Part shown: piece by piece, positions 1-10,243 of the stretch
Position numbering within the stretch: the stretch's first letter is position 1
Layout of the letters: each line of letters begins with the position of its first letter
Assembly (NCBI GenBank): GCA_018241265.1
Contig: JAFEEF010000022.1
Coordinates: 28,273-67,718 of the forward strand
Reading direction: 5' to 3'
From: Pseudomonadota bacterium
GTDB taxonomy: Bacteria > Pseudomonadota > Gammaproteobacteria > Burkholderiales > Burkholderiaceae_C
DNA: 39,446 nt
Program-made: the position numbers and the translations under genes
The notes under the pieces: model-generated
What the model was told of the DNA's origin: nothing
Seen by the model: the letters and a program-made list of their open reading frames with translations, nothing else
The model's database searches: none

Positions 1-1
1 G

Positions 2-439
2 ATCAAGATCATCAACATCGTGGCGCTCCTGATCGTGCCGCTGCTGCCCGCGACCGGCGCGATGTCGACCGCGGCGCCGACGGCGAGTTCGGCGACGGCC
101 GGCGCGACCGATGTCGCGTCGGTGAAGGTCGACGGCGGCATCGTGAAGTTCTACTTCGCGACCGGCAAGGCCGATGTGGCGCCGGGCGCCGCGAATGCGC
201 TGAACGCGGTCGCGCAGGCCGTCGCGGCCGGCAAGGTCGCGCTCGTCAGCGGCTACCACGACGCGTCGGGCGACGCGGCGAAGAACGCCGAGCTCGCCAA
301 GCAGCGCGCCGATGCCGTGCGCGAGGCACTGAAGGGCGCCGGCGTGGCCGACGACAAGATCGAACTCGCGAAGCCGCAGGAGTCGACCGGCAGCGGCGAT
401 GCGGCCGAAGCGCGGCGCGTCGAGGTGACGCTGAAGTAG
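2..439 (+). CDS. hppA: Membrane-bound pyrophosphatase, C-terminal end with OmpA-like domain (5' partial)
   Basis: The frame is open from the left edge, so this is the end of a gene that begins outside the window. The first residues (IKIINIVALLIVPLLP) match the last transmembrane helix of membrane-integral pyrophosphatases, which couple PPi hydrolysis to H+ or Na+ pumping. After an Ala/Ser/Thr-rich linker (about 20 residues) comes an OmpA/MotB-like domain of about 100 residues: VKFYFATGK strand, VSGYHDASGD, the N-x-x-L-A-x-x-R-A helix (NAELAKQRADAV) and the terminal RRVEV. That domain would lie outside the cytoplasm and could bind peptidoglycan or a partner. An OmpA-like tail on such pumps is, as I recall, seen in some betaproteobacteria. 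Ion specificity cannot be read from this fragment. Strong hairpin terminator follows. Confidence 0.8.
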   Translation: MKIINIVALLIVPLLPATGAMSTAAPTASSATAGATDVASVKVDGGIVKFYFATGKADVAPGAANALNAVAQAVAAGKVALVSGYHDASGDAAKNAELAKQRADAVREALKGAGVADDKIELAKPQESTGSGDAAEARRVEVTLK

Positions 440-475
440 CCTCCAGCCAGACTGCGCCCAGGCCCCACCCGGTCG

Positions 476-506
476 ACGGGCCTGCCGATGCAGGCCCGTT
501 GGTTTT
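476..506 (+). terminator. Rho-independent terminator after hppA
   Basis: Perfect 10-bp stem ACGGGCCTGC / GCAGGCCCGT around a CGAT loop, followed by TGGTTTT. It lies 37 bases past the pyrophosphatase stop and before the convergent sigma-54 regulator, so it probably ends hppA transcription. Confidence 0.8.
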
Positions 507-595
507 GCGCCGGGACTGGTTCATACAGGATATGAGCTGTAGAACCGGTTTACTGCCCACGATGCGTAAGCAACGAGCGCACGAAGCGCACGCGC

Positions 596-2542
<1,947 letters not shown>

Positions 2543-2637
2543 CGCGGTCTCCCGGACAGGAGACGCCGACTGTACACGCCACGACTCCCGAGTTCGACGG
2601 CCGCAGAGCCGCACTACGGCCCTGCGCTCGAACGTCG

Positions 2638-2862
2638 CTATCGGACCCGCACGAAGCGGATCCGGCTGATCATCTGATCGCCGGATCGCTCGGCCGCCTG
2701 CTCGTCGACGATGCGCACGAGGCCGCGATCGGCCATCTGCTTGAGCTCGCGCGCCGCCGAGTCGTAGACGTAGGGATTTTCGAGCGAGGTGCCGGCCGAC
2801 GGCAGCTCCGTCAGCTCGCCGAGCGATGAGTCGAGGTAGGCACTGTGGACGAGCGTGCTCAC
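2638..2862 (-). CDS. Small hypothetical protein (74 aa)
   Basis: GTG start with GGGAGAAC 5-12 bases upstream, the same spacing as at the neighbouring regulator. The soluble product (begins MSTLVHSAYL, ends IRFVRVR) has mixed charge, no signal peptide and no membrane segment. The middle (SAARELKQMADRGLVRIVDE) looks like a helix followed by a strand, as in small winged-helix or regulatory modules, but I do not recognise the family. It lies 95 bases upstream of the sigma-54 regulator on the same strand and may be co-transcribed with it. The same frame stays open far upstream, antisense to the redoxin gene; that part is a GC-rich artefact. Confidence 0.6.
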   Translation of the reverse strand: MSTLVHSAYLDSSLGELTELPSAGTSLENPYVYDSAARELKQMADRGLVRIVDEQAAERSGDQMISRIRFVRVR

Positions 2863-3123
2863 GGCGTTCTCCCGGGGACATGAAGGCGAGCGATCGGCGG
2901 CCATCCGCGCACGGCGGCGGCGCACCCGATACGCCAGGGGTCGGCTCCGCGGGCCGGCGGCCGGCGAAGCCCGCATCCTACGCGCGTTGCCGGCGCCGCG
3001 CCGCAAACCCGAGCCCGCGACTGCCGCCATCTGCTGCGCGGCAGACGTCTGCACAGGGACTTTGGACGGCGACCCCGCATCGCGACACAATCCGGCTCCC
3101 GGGACATCCGCGGAGCGGCTGCG

Positions 3124-4209
3124 ATGATCACCATCCTGCACGAAGCGCGCGAGACGCGTCACCCTGACAGCTCGGCCGACGGCGAAGCCCTCTGGCTCGA
3201 TGCGCCGGCCGTCGAGGCGGCCACCGGCTGGCAGTGGAAGCCCGAGGGGCTCTGCCGCGGCACGGTCTGCATGCCACTGGCGGCGGCGGGCGCCGGCGAG
3301 CTCCGCGACGGCCGACTCGACATCGCCGCGGCATGGCGCCGCAGCGGCCAGCCGGTGGTGCACGACGCGGCATCGCGCACCTGGGTGCTCGGCACCGGCG
3401 CGCAGCAACGCGGCGCGGCGCTCGCGACCTTGCAGGCGCCCGACTTCGAGCTGCCCGATCTCGACGGGAACATGCACCGGCTTTCGGACTACCGCGGCCG
3501 CAAGGTCTTTCTCGCGACCTGGGCGAGCTGGTGCGGCTGCCGGCTGGACTTGCCGATCTGGGAGTCGCTGGCGGGCGAGCTGGCAGACCAGGCCTTCACC
3601 GTGCTCGCGATCGCGCTCGACAACCCGGAGTCCGCGCGCCACTGGATCGAGGCCGCGCAACCGAGCTTCCCTTGCCTGATCGACGCGACCCATCGCGTCG
3701 CCGACCTCTACAACCTCGTGAACGTGCCGCAGGCGGTCTGGATCGACGAGCAGGGCCGCATCGTGCGGCCGCCGGAAACGGCGGGCTCGACCGATGGCTT
3801 TCGCGAGATGAACCGCGAGACCGGCGTCGTGCCCGAAAGCGTGGTCGCCGAGCGCAATCGCGTGAAGACGCACTACGTCGCCGCGGTACGCGACTGGGTG
3901 CTGCACGGCAGCGCCAGCGCGCATGTGCTGGGTGAGCGCCAGGCGGCGGCGCGCCTGCACCTGCCCGGCGATGCGATCGCCGAGGCGCATGCGCGCTTTC
4001 GCCTCGGGCGACACCTGATGCAGGCCGGCCAGGCCGACGAGGGCCGCGCACAGATCGACGAAGCGACGCGGCTCCATCCCGATTCGTGGGCGATGTGGCG
4101 GCAGGCCGCGCCCAAGAACGAGCGCGGCTTGGCCGCCGGCCCGGCGTTCTGGGAGCGCGTGGATGCACTGGGCGACAGGCCGTACTACCCGCGGGCGGAC
4201 ATAGGCTGA
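3124..4209 (+). CDS. TlpA/peroxiredoxin-like protein with C-G-C site and TPR-like tail
   Basis: 361 residues without a signal peptide, so probably cytoplasmic. Residues about 100-235 form a thioredoxin fold of the AhpC/TSA-TlpA type: LQAPDFELPDLDG at the start, the active-site loop WASWCGCRLDLP (Cys137, Cys139), and the cis-Pro region NLVNVPQAVWIDEQGRIV. A normal TlpA has WCxxC; here the cysteines are separated by one residue. The N-terminal 100 residues form a separate module with another cysteine pair (C44, C49). The C-terminal part (about 270-335) looks like a TPR helix pair (FRLGRHLMQAGQADEGRAQIDEA, described by its repeat spacing). Start ATG has GGAG about 9 bases upstream. A thiol oxidoreductase is the best guess; substrate unknown. 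Confidence 0.82.
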   Translation: MITILHEARETRHPDSSADGEALWLDAPAVEAATGWQWKPEGLCRGTVCMPLAAAGAGELRDGRLDIAAAWRRSGQPVVHDAASRTWVLGTGAQQRGAALATLQAPDFELPDLDGNMHRLSDYRGRKVFLATWASWCGCRLDLPIWESLAGELADQAFTVLAIALDNPESARHWIEAAQPSFPCLIDATHRVADLYNLVNVPQAVWIDEQGRIVRPPETAGSTDGFREMNRETGVVPESVVAERNRVKTHYVAAVRDWVLHGSASAHVLGERQAAARLHLPGDAIAEAHARFRLGRHLMQAGQADEGRAQIDEATRLHPDSWAMWRQAAPKNERGLAAGPAFWERVDALGDRPYYPRADIG

Positions 4210-4221
4210 GGCTCTCTCACA

Positions 4222-4246
4222 GGGCGGCGCGTAGCCAACGCCGCCC
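4222..4246. terminator. Convergent intergenic hairpin
   Basis: Perfect 8-bp inverted repeat GGGCGGCG / CGCCGCCC with a 9-base loop between the convergent redoxin and GlxA-type genes. It has no clear T-run, so it may be a weak bidirectional terminator. Confidence 0.4.
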
Positions 4247-4278
4247 GTGCCGGCGACGCATCAGATCAACGCAGTGGG

Positions 4279-5289
4279 CTAATGCGACACCGCGTCCGCA
4301 TCGCCCCGCATCTTGCGCGGCGCCATCGCATGCACGCGGTGCCACGCGCGCCGGAACTGGCGCACCGAGCCGAAGCCGGTCTGCTCGGCGACATGCTCCA
4401 TCGCGAGCTGCGTCTTGCTCAGCAGGTCCTGCGCGCGCGCGACCCGCAAACGGTTGACGTACTGCACGATGCTCATGCCGACGTGCTCGTTGAACAGCCG
4501 CGACAGGTGCCGGTCGCTGACGCAGGCGATGCGCGCGAGCGCGCTCAGCGACCAGGCGCGCGTCAGGTCGGCCGCGACGGCATCCTGCACGCGATGGATC
4601 GCCGGATGGACATGGTTGCGGCCCTCCAGCCACGGCGACAGCTGCGGGTCCGCGCCGCTGCGACGCAGGTACATCACGAGGTAGCGCGCGATCGCCGCGC
4701 AGCAGGACGGCGCGGTCAGCTCGCCCACGATGTGCAGCATCAGGTCGATGCCGGTCGTGATGCCCGCGCTCGTGTGGCACAGACCCTCGGACACGTAGAG
4801 CCGGTTCTCGAGCACGCGCGCCGACGGCGCGATCTGCGCCAGCTCGGCGCAGCTCGCATGGTGCGTCGTGCAGGCCCGCCCGTCGAGCAGGCCGGCGCGC
4901 GCGGCCAGCAGCGCACCGGTGCAGATGCAGATCAGCATCGTGTCCGGCTGCACCACGTCGCGCAGCCAGGCGACGATGGCGCACTCGTCGGCAGAGTCCG
5001 CGTCGACCGGCAGCCGGGCTCGATCGCGACCGTCCGGCAGCATCACGTCGTCGACGTCGCCGGCCACGACGACCCAGGCGGTCTCCGGCAGCCGGCTCGG
5101 AAGCGGCTCCGCCGCCGCGATCGGCAAGCCGATCGACGATTGAACCGTGCCGGTCGCGGCCACGTAGTGGACGTCGAACTGCACCGCCGATTGCACCTGG
5201 TTCGCGCAGCGCAGCACCTCCACCGGCCCCGCCACGTCGAGCAGCAGGACACGCGGCGGCAGCACGACGTAGACCTGGATCCTTCTCAC
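4279..5289 (-). CDS. GlxA-family (DJ-1/PfpI + AraC) transcriptional regulator
   Basis: 336 residues. Residues 1-200 form a DJ-1/PfpI-like domain with the nucleophile-elbow motif CICTGALLAARAGLL (Cys123) and the following TTHHASCAEL and ITTGIDLMLHIV segments typical of GlxA/FtrA-type regulators, where it is thought to sense a ligand. Residues about 225-330 are an AraC DNA-binding domain with two helix-turn-helix units (LSALARIACVSDRHLSRLF; MEHVAEQTGFGSVRQFRRAW). The GTG at 5289 gives the usual family length and starts directly before the first beta strand (RIQVYVVLPP); a frame continues upstream over the next gene without similarity. The ribosome site is weak. Target genes are not evident; the adjacent secreted-protein gene on the same strand ends 58 bases upstream. 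Confidence 0.9.
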   Translation of the reverse strand: MRRIQVYVVLPPRVLLLDVAGPVEVLRCANQVQSAVQFDVHYVAATGTVQSSIGLPIAAAEPLPSRLPETAWVVVAGDVDDVMLPDGRDRARLPVDADSADECAIVAWLRDVVQPDTMLICICTGALLAARAGLLDGRACTTHHASCAELAQIAPSARVLENRLYVSEGLCHTSAGITTGIDLMLHIVGELTAPSCCAAIARYLVMYLRRSGADPQLSPWLEGRNHVHPAIHRVQDAVAADLTRAWSLSALARIACVSDRHLSRLFNEHVGMSIVQYVNRLRVARAQDLLSKTQLAMEHVAEQTGFGSVRQFRRAWHRVHAMAPRKMRGDADAVSH

Positions 5290-5347
5290 CTCGATACGCT
5301 CGTTGTGACGGCCGGTGCCGCCGCGTCCGCAGCCGCGGCGCATCCTT

Positions 5348-6316
5348 CTACCGCATGAACACGTCCCAGTCCTGAACCATCTGGTGCTTCTGCGTCCAGC
5401 TGACCACATAGCACGGGCTGGGGACGTTGCGCGCCGTGCAGCGCTGGCCGCTGACCTGATGGTAGCTGGGCGTGCCGAGCGTGGTCTCGGTGTGGATGTG
5501 CGCCTTGCCGGGGATGGGCCGATGGCAGGTGCTGCCGGTGGCGATCTGGTAGATGTAGCCCGGGAACGCAGGTGCCGGCAACGGGTAGCCGATGTCGGGC
5601 ACGCAGTTGCCGTTGTTCGGCCCGTTGTCCGCGCCGGGCCAGTAGCCGAAGTTGGCGTCGTAGTAGAGCTCGACGTTGACCGGATAGGTGATCGGGCCGG
5701 CCGGTCCGAAATCGACGACGCCGGAGTCGTAGATCACGTTCGACCCCTGCGTGACGAGCACGCGCTGCAGCAGGTCGTCGTCGGGGTCGTTGGTGTCGTC
5801 CTCGAAGAAGGTCGTGATCTGGCCGCAGGGCTTGTACTGGCTGTACGGCAGGCCGGTGGTGCCGTTGATGTAGGCATCGCAGCCGATGCCGTTGCCCATG
5901 CCGCCGTAGCCGAAGATGTCGTCGTTCTTCAGCGCCCATGAATAAGCCGGCAGGCCGTTGACCAGCGTGCCGTGCGGCAGCGGCAGCACCGGGTTGCCGA
6001 TCGTCGGGCAGTCGGCGTTCGGGGTCGATCGGCCGTAGCACGGCCACACGTCGCTGCCGTCGGCGTTGCCGCCTATCGTCGGATAGGCTTGGCTCATCAC
6101 CGCCTGCAACGGGATCAGGCGCGGCGCCGGCAGCACGTCCTGCGGCGCCGCGTTGGCGGATGTGACGCCGCCGGACGACGGCACGATGTGGCGGTGCGCG
6201 GTCGCCTGCGCGAACGCCTGTTGGCAGATCAGGCCGGCGGCGGCCGCGGCCGCGAGGACGGCCAGGGTCTTGGCGCAGGCGCGATAACCTGCGGCTGGGT
6301 GATGGATGGAGGCCAC
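5348..6316 (-). CDS. Secreted protein of unknown function (322 aa)
   Basis: Starts at GTG with AAGGGAG 6 bases upstream. The first 35 residues form a signal peptide with an Ala-rich core (LAVLAAAAAAGLI) and probable cleavage after AFA, so the product is exported. The mature part contains eight or more cysteines, many Gly/Asn/Pro residues, an acidic stretch (FFEDDTNDPDDD) that could bind cations, and a C-terminal section with HIHTETT and CYVVSW. I do not recognise the family. It lies upstream of the GlxA-type gene on the same strand and downstream of DoxX/BufA1, in a neighbourhood of secreted proteins. Confidence 0.75.
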   Translation of the reverse strand: MASIHHPAAGYRACAKTLAVLAAAAAAGLICQQAFAQATAHRHIVPSSGGVTSANAAPQDVLPAPRLIPLQAVMSQAYPTIGGNADGSDVWPCYGRSTPNADCPTIGNPVLPLPHGTLVNGLPAYSWALKNDDIFGYGGMGNGIGCDAYINGTTGLPYSQYKPCGQITTFFEDDTNDPDDDLLQRVLVTQGSNVIYDSGVVDFGPAGPITYPVNVELYYDANFGYWPGADNGPNNGNCVPDIGYPLPAPAFPGYIYQIATGSTCHRPIPGKAHIHTETTLGTPSYHQVSGQRCTARNVPSPCYVVSWTQKHQMVQDWDVFMR

Positions 6317-6455
6317 GGTTTGCTCCCTTCGGTGAGCTGATCGGGCCTCGATCGTGGAAGGATGGAGCAGTCTCCGCCAGACGTGCACAGGACGACTAGG
6401 GGACCGAAAACGCCAATCGCGATCGGGCGTTCTCAGCCGCTCCAATGCGGCCGTG

Positions 6456-6962
6456 TCATCGCGCCACGGCTCCGCCCAAGGCCGCAGGCGTTGCGCGCGC
6501 GTCGGAACCCGACACGCCGTATCGCCGCAGCAGGAGTTCGTCGATCGAGAGCTTCCCCGGGCCGAACGCCACCAGTGCCAGCAGGATCGAGCCCCAGTAG
6601 AAGTGCGAGTTGATCGCCGCCGGGCAGTCGAACGTGTAGAGATCGGGATACGACACGACGGCCATCGCGTTGACGGCGAAGAGACCGGCGGCGCCGAGAC
6701 GTCCCGCCAGGCCGCACACGACGAGCAGCGGAAAGAACAGCTCGCCGAAGGTGCCGGCATAGGCAGCGAGGTCCGGCGGCAGCACTGGCACCTTGTACGT
6801 GTCGTGAAACAGCGCCAGCGTATTGCCCCAGTCGGAGACCTTCAGCCATCCGGCCCGCAGGAAAACCATCGCGACATACGCCCGCGCTGCCAGCAGCAGC
6901 ACCGGCTGCAGACGATCGAGCCGGCGGCCCAGCTGCGCGCCGCGTCGTATCCAATGAGTCAT
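6456..6962 (-). CDS. DoxX-family membrane protein
   Basis: 168 residues with four predicted transmembrane helices (about 20-45, 65-90, 92-115, 120-140). Family marks include FLRAGWLKVSDW after helix 1 and the GELFFPLLVVCGLAGRLGA stretch. ATG 6962 has GAGGAAG 6 bases upstream; an earlier in-frame start lacks one. DoxX proteins are often found as the last gene of bufferin (DUF2282) operons and of other redox or metal-stress operons. Here the gene follows the BufA1-type precursor by 100 bases on the same strand, so a shared transcript and a membrane role in metal or redox stress are likely. Confidence 0.9.
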   Translation of the reverse strand: MTHWIRRGAQLGRRLDRLQPVLLLAARAYVAMVFLRAGWLKVSDWGNTLALFHDTYKVPVLPPDLAAYAGTFGELFFPLLVVCGLAGRLGAAGLFAVNAMAVVSYPDLYTFDCPAAINSHFYWGSILLALVAFGPGKLSIDELLLRRYGVSGSDARATPAALGGAVAR

Positions 6963-7062
6963 GTCGGTCTTCCTCGCAAGGTGATGCCCGGCCCGCCTGC
7001 AGCGTCCGCGGGGCACGGCAGCCTGGCCGCCTGCCGTGCCGCGCGGCGGGAGTTGCCGCAGC

Positions 7063-7341
7063 CTACTTCTTCATCGGCGGCGTCAGCGTGCCGCCCATCT
7101 TTTCGCAGGTGCCCTTGGCGACGTACTTCCAGTCGCCCGGATCGTGGTCCTTCGTCGCGGTGCCGGCGCAGCTGTGCGAGCCGGAGGCGCTGGCGCAATC
7201 GTTCTGGCCGCTCATGGCGACGCCGAAGCACTTGTCCTTCGACGGATCGGGAGCGACCGGACCGGCGTGCGCCGCCGAGATCATGCCGAGCGCGAGGACG
7301 GAGGCATAGGCGGATTGAATGACGAGCGCTTTCGTGTCCAT
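7063..7341 (-). CDS. bufA1: BufA1-type periplasmic bufferin metallophore precursor (DUF2282)
   Basis: 92-residue secreted precursor. Residues 1-26 are a signal peptide ending SAAHA. The mature part carries four cysteines in the spacing typical of DUF2282/BufA1: [20 protein letters not shown] and GTCEKMGG, with the conserved DPGDWKYV segment between. In characterised systems a MNIO enzyme (BufB, DUF692) helped by BufC converts core cysteines into thiooxazole groups and the peptide buffers copper in the periplasm (established knowledge of the bufferin family). BufB and BufC are not next to it: the following gene is DoxX. The AGGAG ribosome site overlaps the stop codon of a possible small upstream frame. 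Confidence 0.88.
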   Translation of the reverse strand: MDTKALVIQSAYASVLALGMISAAHAGPVAPDPSKDKCFGVAMSGQNDCASASGSHSCAGTATKDHDPGDWKYVAKGTCEKMGGTLTPPMKK

Positions 7342-7350
7342 GGAGGTCTC

Positions 7351-7578
7351 CTAGAGGTTGAGGTCGGGTGCGCCTTGAACCGGCACCAGCCTCTGTCGAT
7401 GGACTTCATCCGTCCTTACGCCGACCTGCAGACTTTCGCCGGTCCACCCCGGCTCGAAGTCGGCCGCTTCCGTCGCGTACGACCAAGGTCCGTTCTCGTG
7501 CTCGAGGCGCGCAAGGAGATGTGACAGCGTGCGACGGACAGCGGGATCGGGGGGTGCCGGCGCGATACTGGCGCGCAT
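7351..7578 (-). CDS. Possible small upstream gene of bufA1 (75 aa), doubtful
   Basis: ATG-started frame preceded by GGAG (8-base spacing); its TAG stop is part of the AGGAG ribosome site of bufA1, an arrangement seen in translationally coupled genes. The product has an amphipathic helix (VRRTLSHLLARLEHE) and no signal peptide; no family recognised. Against it: it overlaps the start of the CLC gene on the other strand, and open frames of this length are common by chance at this GC content. The region may instead be the bufA1 promoter. Confidence 0.25.
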   Translation of the reverse strand: MRASIAPAPPDPAVRRTLSHLLARLEHENGPWSYATEAADFEPGWTGESLQVGVRTDEVHRQRLVPVQGAPDLNL

Positions 7579-9007
7579 GACCTCTACTCCACGCGACGGC
7601 ACGTCGTCCGAAGGCGCCGGCGGCGCGCCGCCGCCTGCAGCGCCTGCCGGCCTCCATGTCCCCGCGGAGCCGGACTTCCTCGCGTCGCTGCGGGCGGACC
7701 TGGCCGACTGGCGCCACTGGCTCGCACGGGCGATCGTGCTGAGCTATGCGCTGGCGGCCGGCCTCGCCGTGGTGCTCTTCACCTGGCTCAGCAACCGGGC
7801 GATCGAAGGCTATGCGCACCTGAGCGCCTGGGCGCCGCTGGCGCTCTTCGTCTGGATCCCGTGCTGGACCGCCGGCCTCGTCTGGCTCACGCGTCGCTAT
7901 GCGCCCGGCGCCGCCGGCTCGGGCATCCCGCAAGTGATGGCGGCCCTGTCGCCGCGCGTACCGGCCGGACAGCGCTCGCTGTTCGTCTCGCTGCGGTTGA
8001 GCGTCGCGAAGATCCTCCTGACCTCGGGCGGCCTGCTGGGCGGCCTGGCGATCGGACGCGAAGGCCCGTCGGTGCAGATCGCCGCCGGCGTCATGCAGCA
8101 TGCGCAACGCTGGCTGCCGCGGCGCTCACCGTTGAACCAGGACGGCCTGCTCGTCGCGGGCGGCGCGGCCGGCATCGCGGCCACCTTCAACGCGCCGCTC
8201 GCCGGCGTGATGTTCGCGATCGAGGAGCTGACCCGCAAGATCGAGCAGCGCAGCAGCGGCCTCATCGTTGCAGGCATCGTGCTCGCCGGCCTGGTGGCCG
8301 TTTCGTTCTTCGGCAACGCCAGCTACTTCGGCCGATTGCATGTCGACCGGCTGACCTGGGCGCAGCTCCTGCCGGGCCTGGCGACCGCGGTCGGCAGCGG
8401 GCTGCTCGGCGGCGTGTTCTCGCGCCTGCTGCAACGCAGCCTGCTCGGCGGCACCGATCGCTTCAGCAGATGGCGCGCGCGCTGGCCGGTGCGCTTCGCC
8501 TTCGGCTGCGGTCTGGCCATCGCGTTGCTGGCCTGGGTCAGCCACGGCGCGACGGCGGGCAGCGGCTACGACTACACGCGCAACCTCGTCGAGGGCCACT
8601 TCGACCTGCCGGTCCTCTACGTCGTCCTGCGGTTCGTGGCGACGTGGCTGTCGGTCTGGTCCGGCGTTCCGGGCGGCATCTTCGCGCCGTCGCTCGCCAT
8701 CGGTGCCGGCATCGGCAGCGACATCGCGCTGCTCACCGGCACGCACGAAGGCAGCGTCGTGCTGATCGCGATCGGCATGACGGCCTTCCTCTCGGCCGTC
8801 ACCCAGGCACCGGTGACCGCCTTCATCATCGTGATGGAGATGGTCGACGGTCACGCCATGGTGCTCAGCCTCATGGGCGCGGCACTCATCGCGAGCCTGG
8901 TCTCGCGCTGGATCAGCGTGCCGATCTACCATCGGCTGGCCCTGGCGCAACTGGCGCGCCTGCCCGACGAAGGCAGGCGCGAATCGCCCGGTCGACCGCG
9001 GCCCTGA
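7529..9007 (+). CDS. CLC-family chloride channel / H+-Cl- antiporter
   Basis: 492-residue integral membrane protein of the CLC family. The three selectivity-filter signatures are present: GSGIPQV (about 130), GREGPSVQ (about 175, with the gating glutamate) and the GGIFAPSLAIGAG loop. The segment NAPLAGVMFAIEE carries the internal glutamate region that in E. coli ClcA passes protons, so the protein is more likely an antiporter than a pure channel. No cytoplasmic CBS domains follow; it ends soon after the last helix. GTG 7529 has AAGGAG about 10 bases upstream; ATG 7577 is an alternative with a poorer ribosome site. Likely role: chloride/proton exchange in acid or ionic stress. Confidence 0.93.
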   Translation: MRRTAGSGGAGAILARMTSTPRDGTSSEGAGGAPPPAAPAGLHVPAEPDFLASLRADLADWRHWLARAIVLSYALAAGLAVVLFTWLSNRAIEGYAHLSAWAPLALFVWIPCWTAGLVWLTRRYAPGAAGSGIPQVMAALSPRVPAGQRSLFVSLRLSVAKILLTSGGLLGGLAIGREGPSVQIAAGVMQHAQRWLPRRSPLNQDGLLVAGGAAGIAATFNAPLAGVMFAIEELTRKIEQRSSGLIVAGIVLAGLVAVSFFGNASYFGRLHVDRLTWAQLLPGLATAVGSGLLGGVFSRLLQRSLLGGTDRFSRWRARWPVRFAFGCGLAIALLAWVSHGATAGSGYDYTRNLVEGHFDLPVLYVVLRFVATWLSVWSGVPGGIFAPSLAIGAGIGSDIALLTGTHEGSVVLIAIGMTAFLSAVTQAPVTAFIIVMEMVDGHAMVLSLMGAALIASLVSRWISVPIYHRLALAQLARLPDEGRRESPGRPRP

Positions 9008-9029
9008 GCGAGCCGCACCGGCGCAGGAC

Positions 9030-10070
9030 TCAATGTCCGTGGGCCGGAACGATCGCGATGCCGTTCGTCGTCTTGCCGCTCACCGTCGCGACGCCCTGGG
9101 GCGTCAGGTTGCCGTCGATGTCGACGCTGAAGACGTTGACGTGCGACACCGTGCCGTTCGAATCGACGACCGCCGCGAGCCCCGCGCGGTAGGCGATGTC
9201 GGTCGGGTTGCCGGCGAACTGCGCCGCGACCGCCGCGTCCTGGACGATCTGCTGGCCATAGACCGCATAGCGCGACACGCTCATGCTGGGCGAGTTGGCC
9301 GAGAACAGGAACGGGCCGTCGAGCGCCAGCCAGCAGGGCGCATGCTGCGTGCCCGAGCCCACGGTGGTCAGGACTGCGTTGTCGCGCACGAGGCTGATCT
9401 CGTCGGCATGGGCGAGCGTCACGTAGGCTTCATCGCTGGTCGTCACCAGGCCGAGCGGCGTGTCGATGTTGGACGGGATGTTCGCCGCCATCACGGCGGT
9501 GCCGGTAACGACGCCGCGCGCGCTCAGGGCCACGGTCTCGACGGCATTGCTCTTCTCGGTGATGACGAGCGCATGCCTCGTCGCCCCGACCTGGCCGGCG
9601 GTGCCATCGGCATGCAGCAGCGCCGCGCTGCCATCGGCGGCCGCCGCGACGCCGTTCGAGCCGACGAAGTGCGACTCGACGCGGGTTCCGCTCAGCACAT
9701 ACAGATGGTCGTTGGCGAATGCGACGCTCACCGGGTTGGCGGCGGTCGGCACGATGGCTTCGAGATGGAAGGTCGTGGGCCCGTCGTCGCGCACGAAGAC
9801 CGAGACGTTGCTCGAGCCGTAGTTGACGACCGCGATGCGATCGCGCGTCGCGGCGATGCCGCCGGCGTTGCCCGAGACGCCGCCCTGCCCTTCGGTCGGC
9901 AGCGACTGCAGCAGCGTCCCGGACGGATTGAAGAACATCAGCTGGTTCGCGCTGGCGTTCGACGCCGCGACGATCAACTGGTCGAACAGCGTTGCCGCAT
10001 GGGCGGCGGGCGTGCTGGCAATGGTCATCAGCGCGGTCGTGACGGCGCCTGCGAGCAGGTGGTGCTTCAT
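9030..10070 (-). CDS. Secreted beta-propeller (lactonase-like) protein
   Basis: 346 residues. A clear signal peptide (residues 1-25, ending AAHA) is followed by repeated blade-like units in which a four-strand pattern recurs (NVSVFVRDDG, NPVSVAFANDHLYVLSG, DTPLGLVTTSDEAYVTL, PTDIAYRAGLAAVVDSNG). This resembles the seven-bladed propeller of the lactonase / YVTN-repeat superfamily, usually periplasmic or extracellular. Enzymatic residues cannot be assigned with confidence. AGGAGACC precedes the ATG. It is divergent from the COG4315-type gene, from which it is separated by 238 bases. Confidence 0.78.
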   Translation of the reverse strand: MKHHLLAGAVTTALMTIASTPAAHAATLFDQLIVAASNASANQLMFFNPSGTLLQSLPTEGQGGVSGNAGGIAATRDRIAVVNYGSSNVSVFVRDDGPTTFHLEAIVPTAANPVSVAFANDHLYVLSGTRVESHFVGSNGVAAAADGSAALLHADGTAGQVGATRHALVITEKSNAVETVALSARGVVTGTAVMAANIPSNIDTPLGLVTTSDEAYVTLAHADEISLVRDNAVLTTVGSGTQHAPCWLALDGPFLFSANSPSMSVSRYAVYGQQIVQDAAVAAQFAGNPTDIAYRAGLAAVVDSNGTVSHVNVFSVDIDGNLTPQGVATVSGKTTNGIAIVPAHGH

Positions 10071-10243
10071 CTCGGTCTCCTGTAGCGTCGAGGGATGGAC
10101 AGGGATCGGCAGCGGGACGTCGCGTCGCGATGCATGATCCTTGGCACGCGTCAGTCGCGGGTCGGCCCGAGGGCCTTACACCGCGGCCGCCATGAACGGC
10201 TCTGGTACGGCTTGCGCCTGCATCCGAGTTTCTTGCAGGTCCA

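Noticed and set aside
2863-4077. Upstream extension of the 74-aa gene antisense to the redoxin
   Set aside because: No similarity and antisense to a well-supported gene; GTG 2862 has its own ribosome site.
5290-5409. N-terminal extension of the GlxA-type regulator
   Set aside because: Low-complexity Arg/Gly/Cys residues overlapping the next gene's coding end; family proteins begin at the strand after GTG 5289.
10141-10165. TGGCACG followed by GTCGC, looked like a sigma-54 promoter
   Set aside because: The -12 half lacks the TTGC element at correct spacing.
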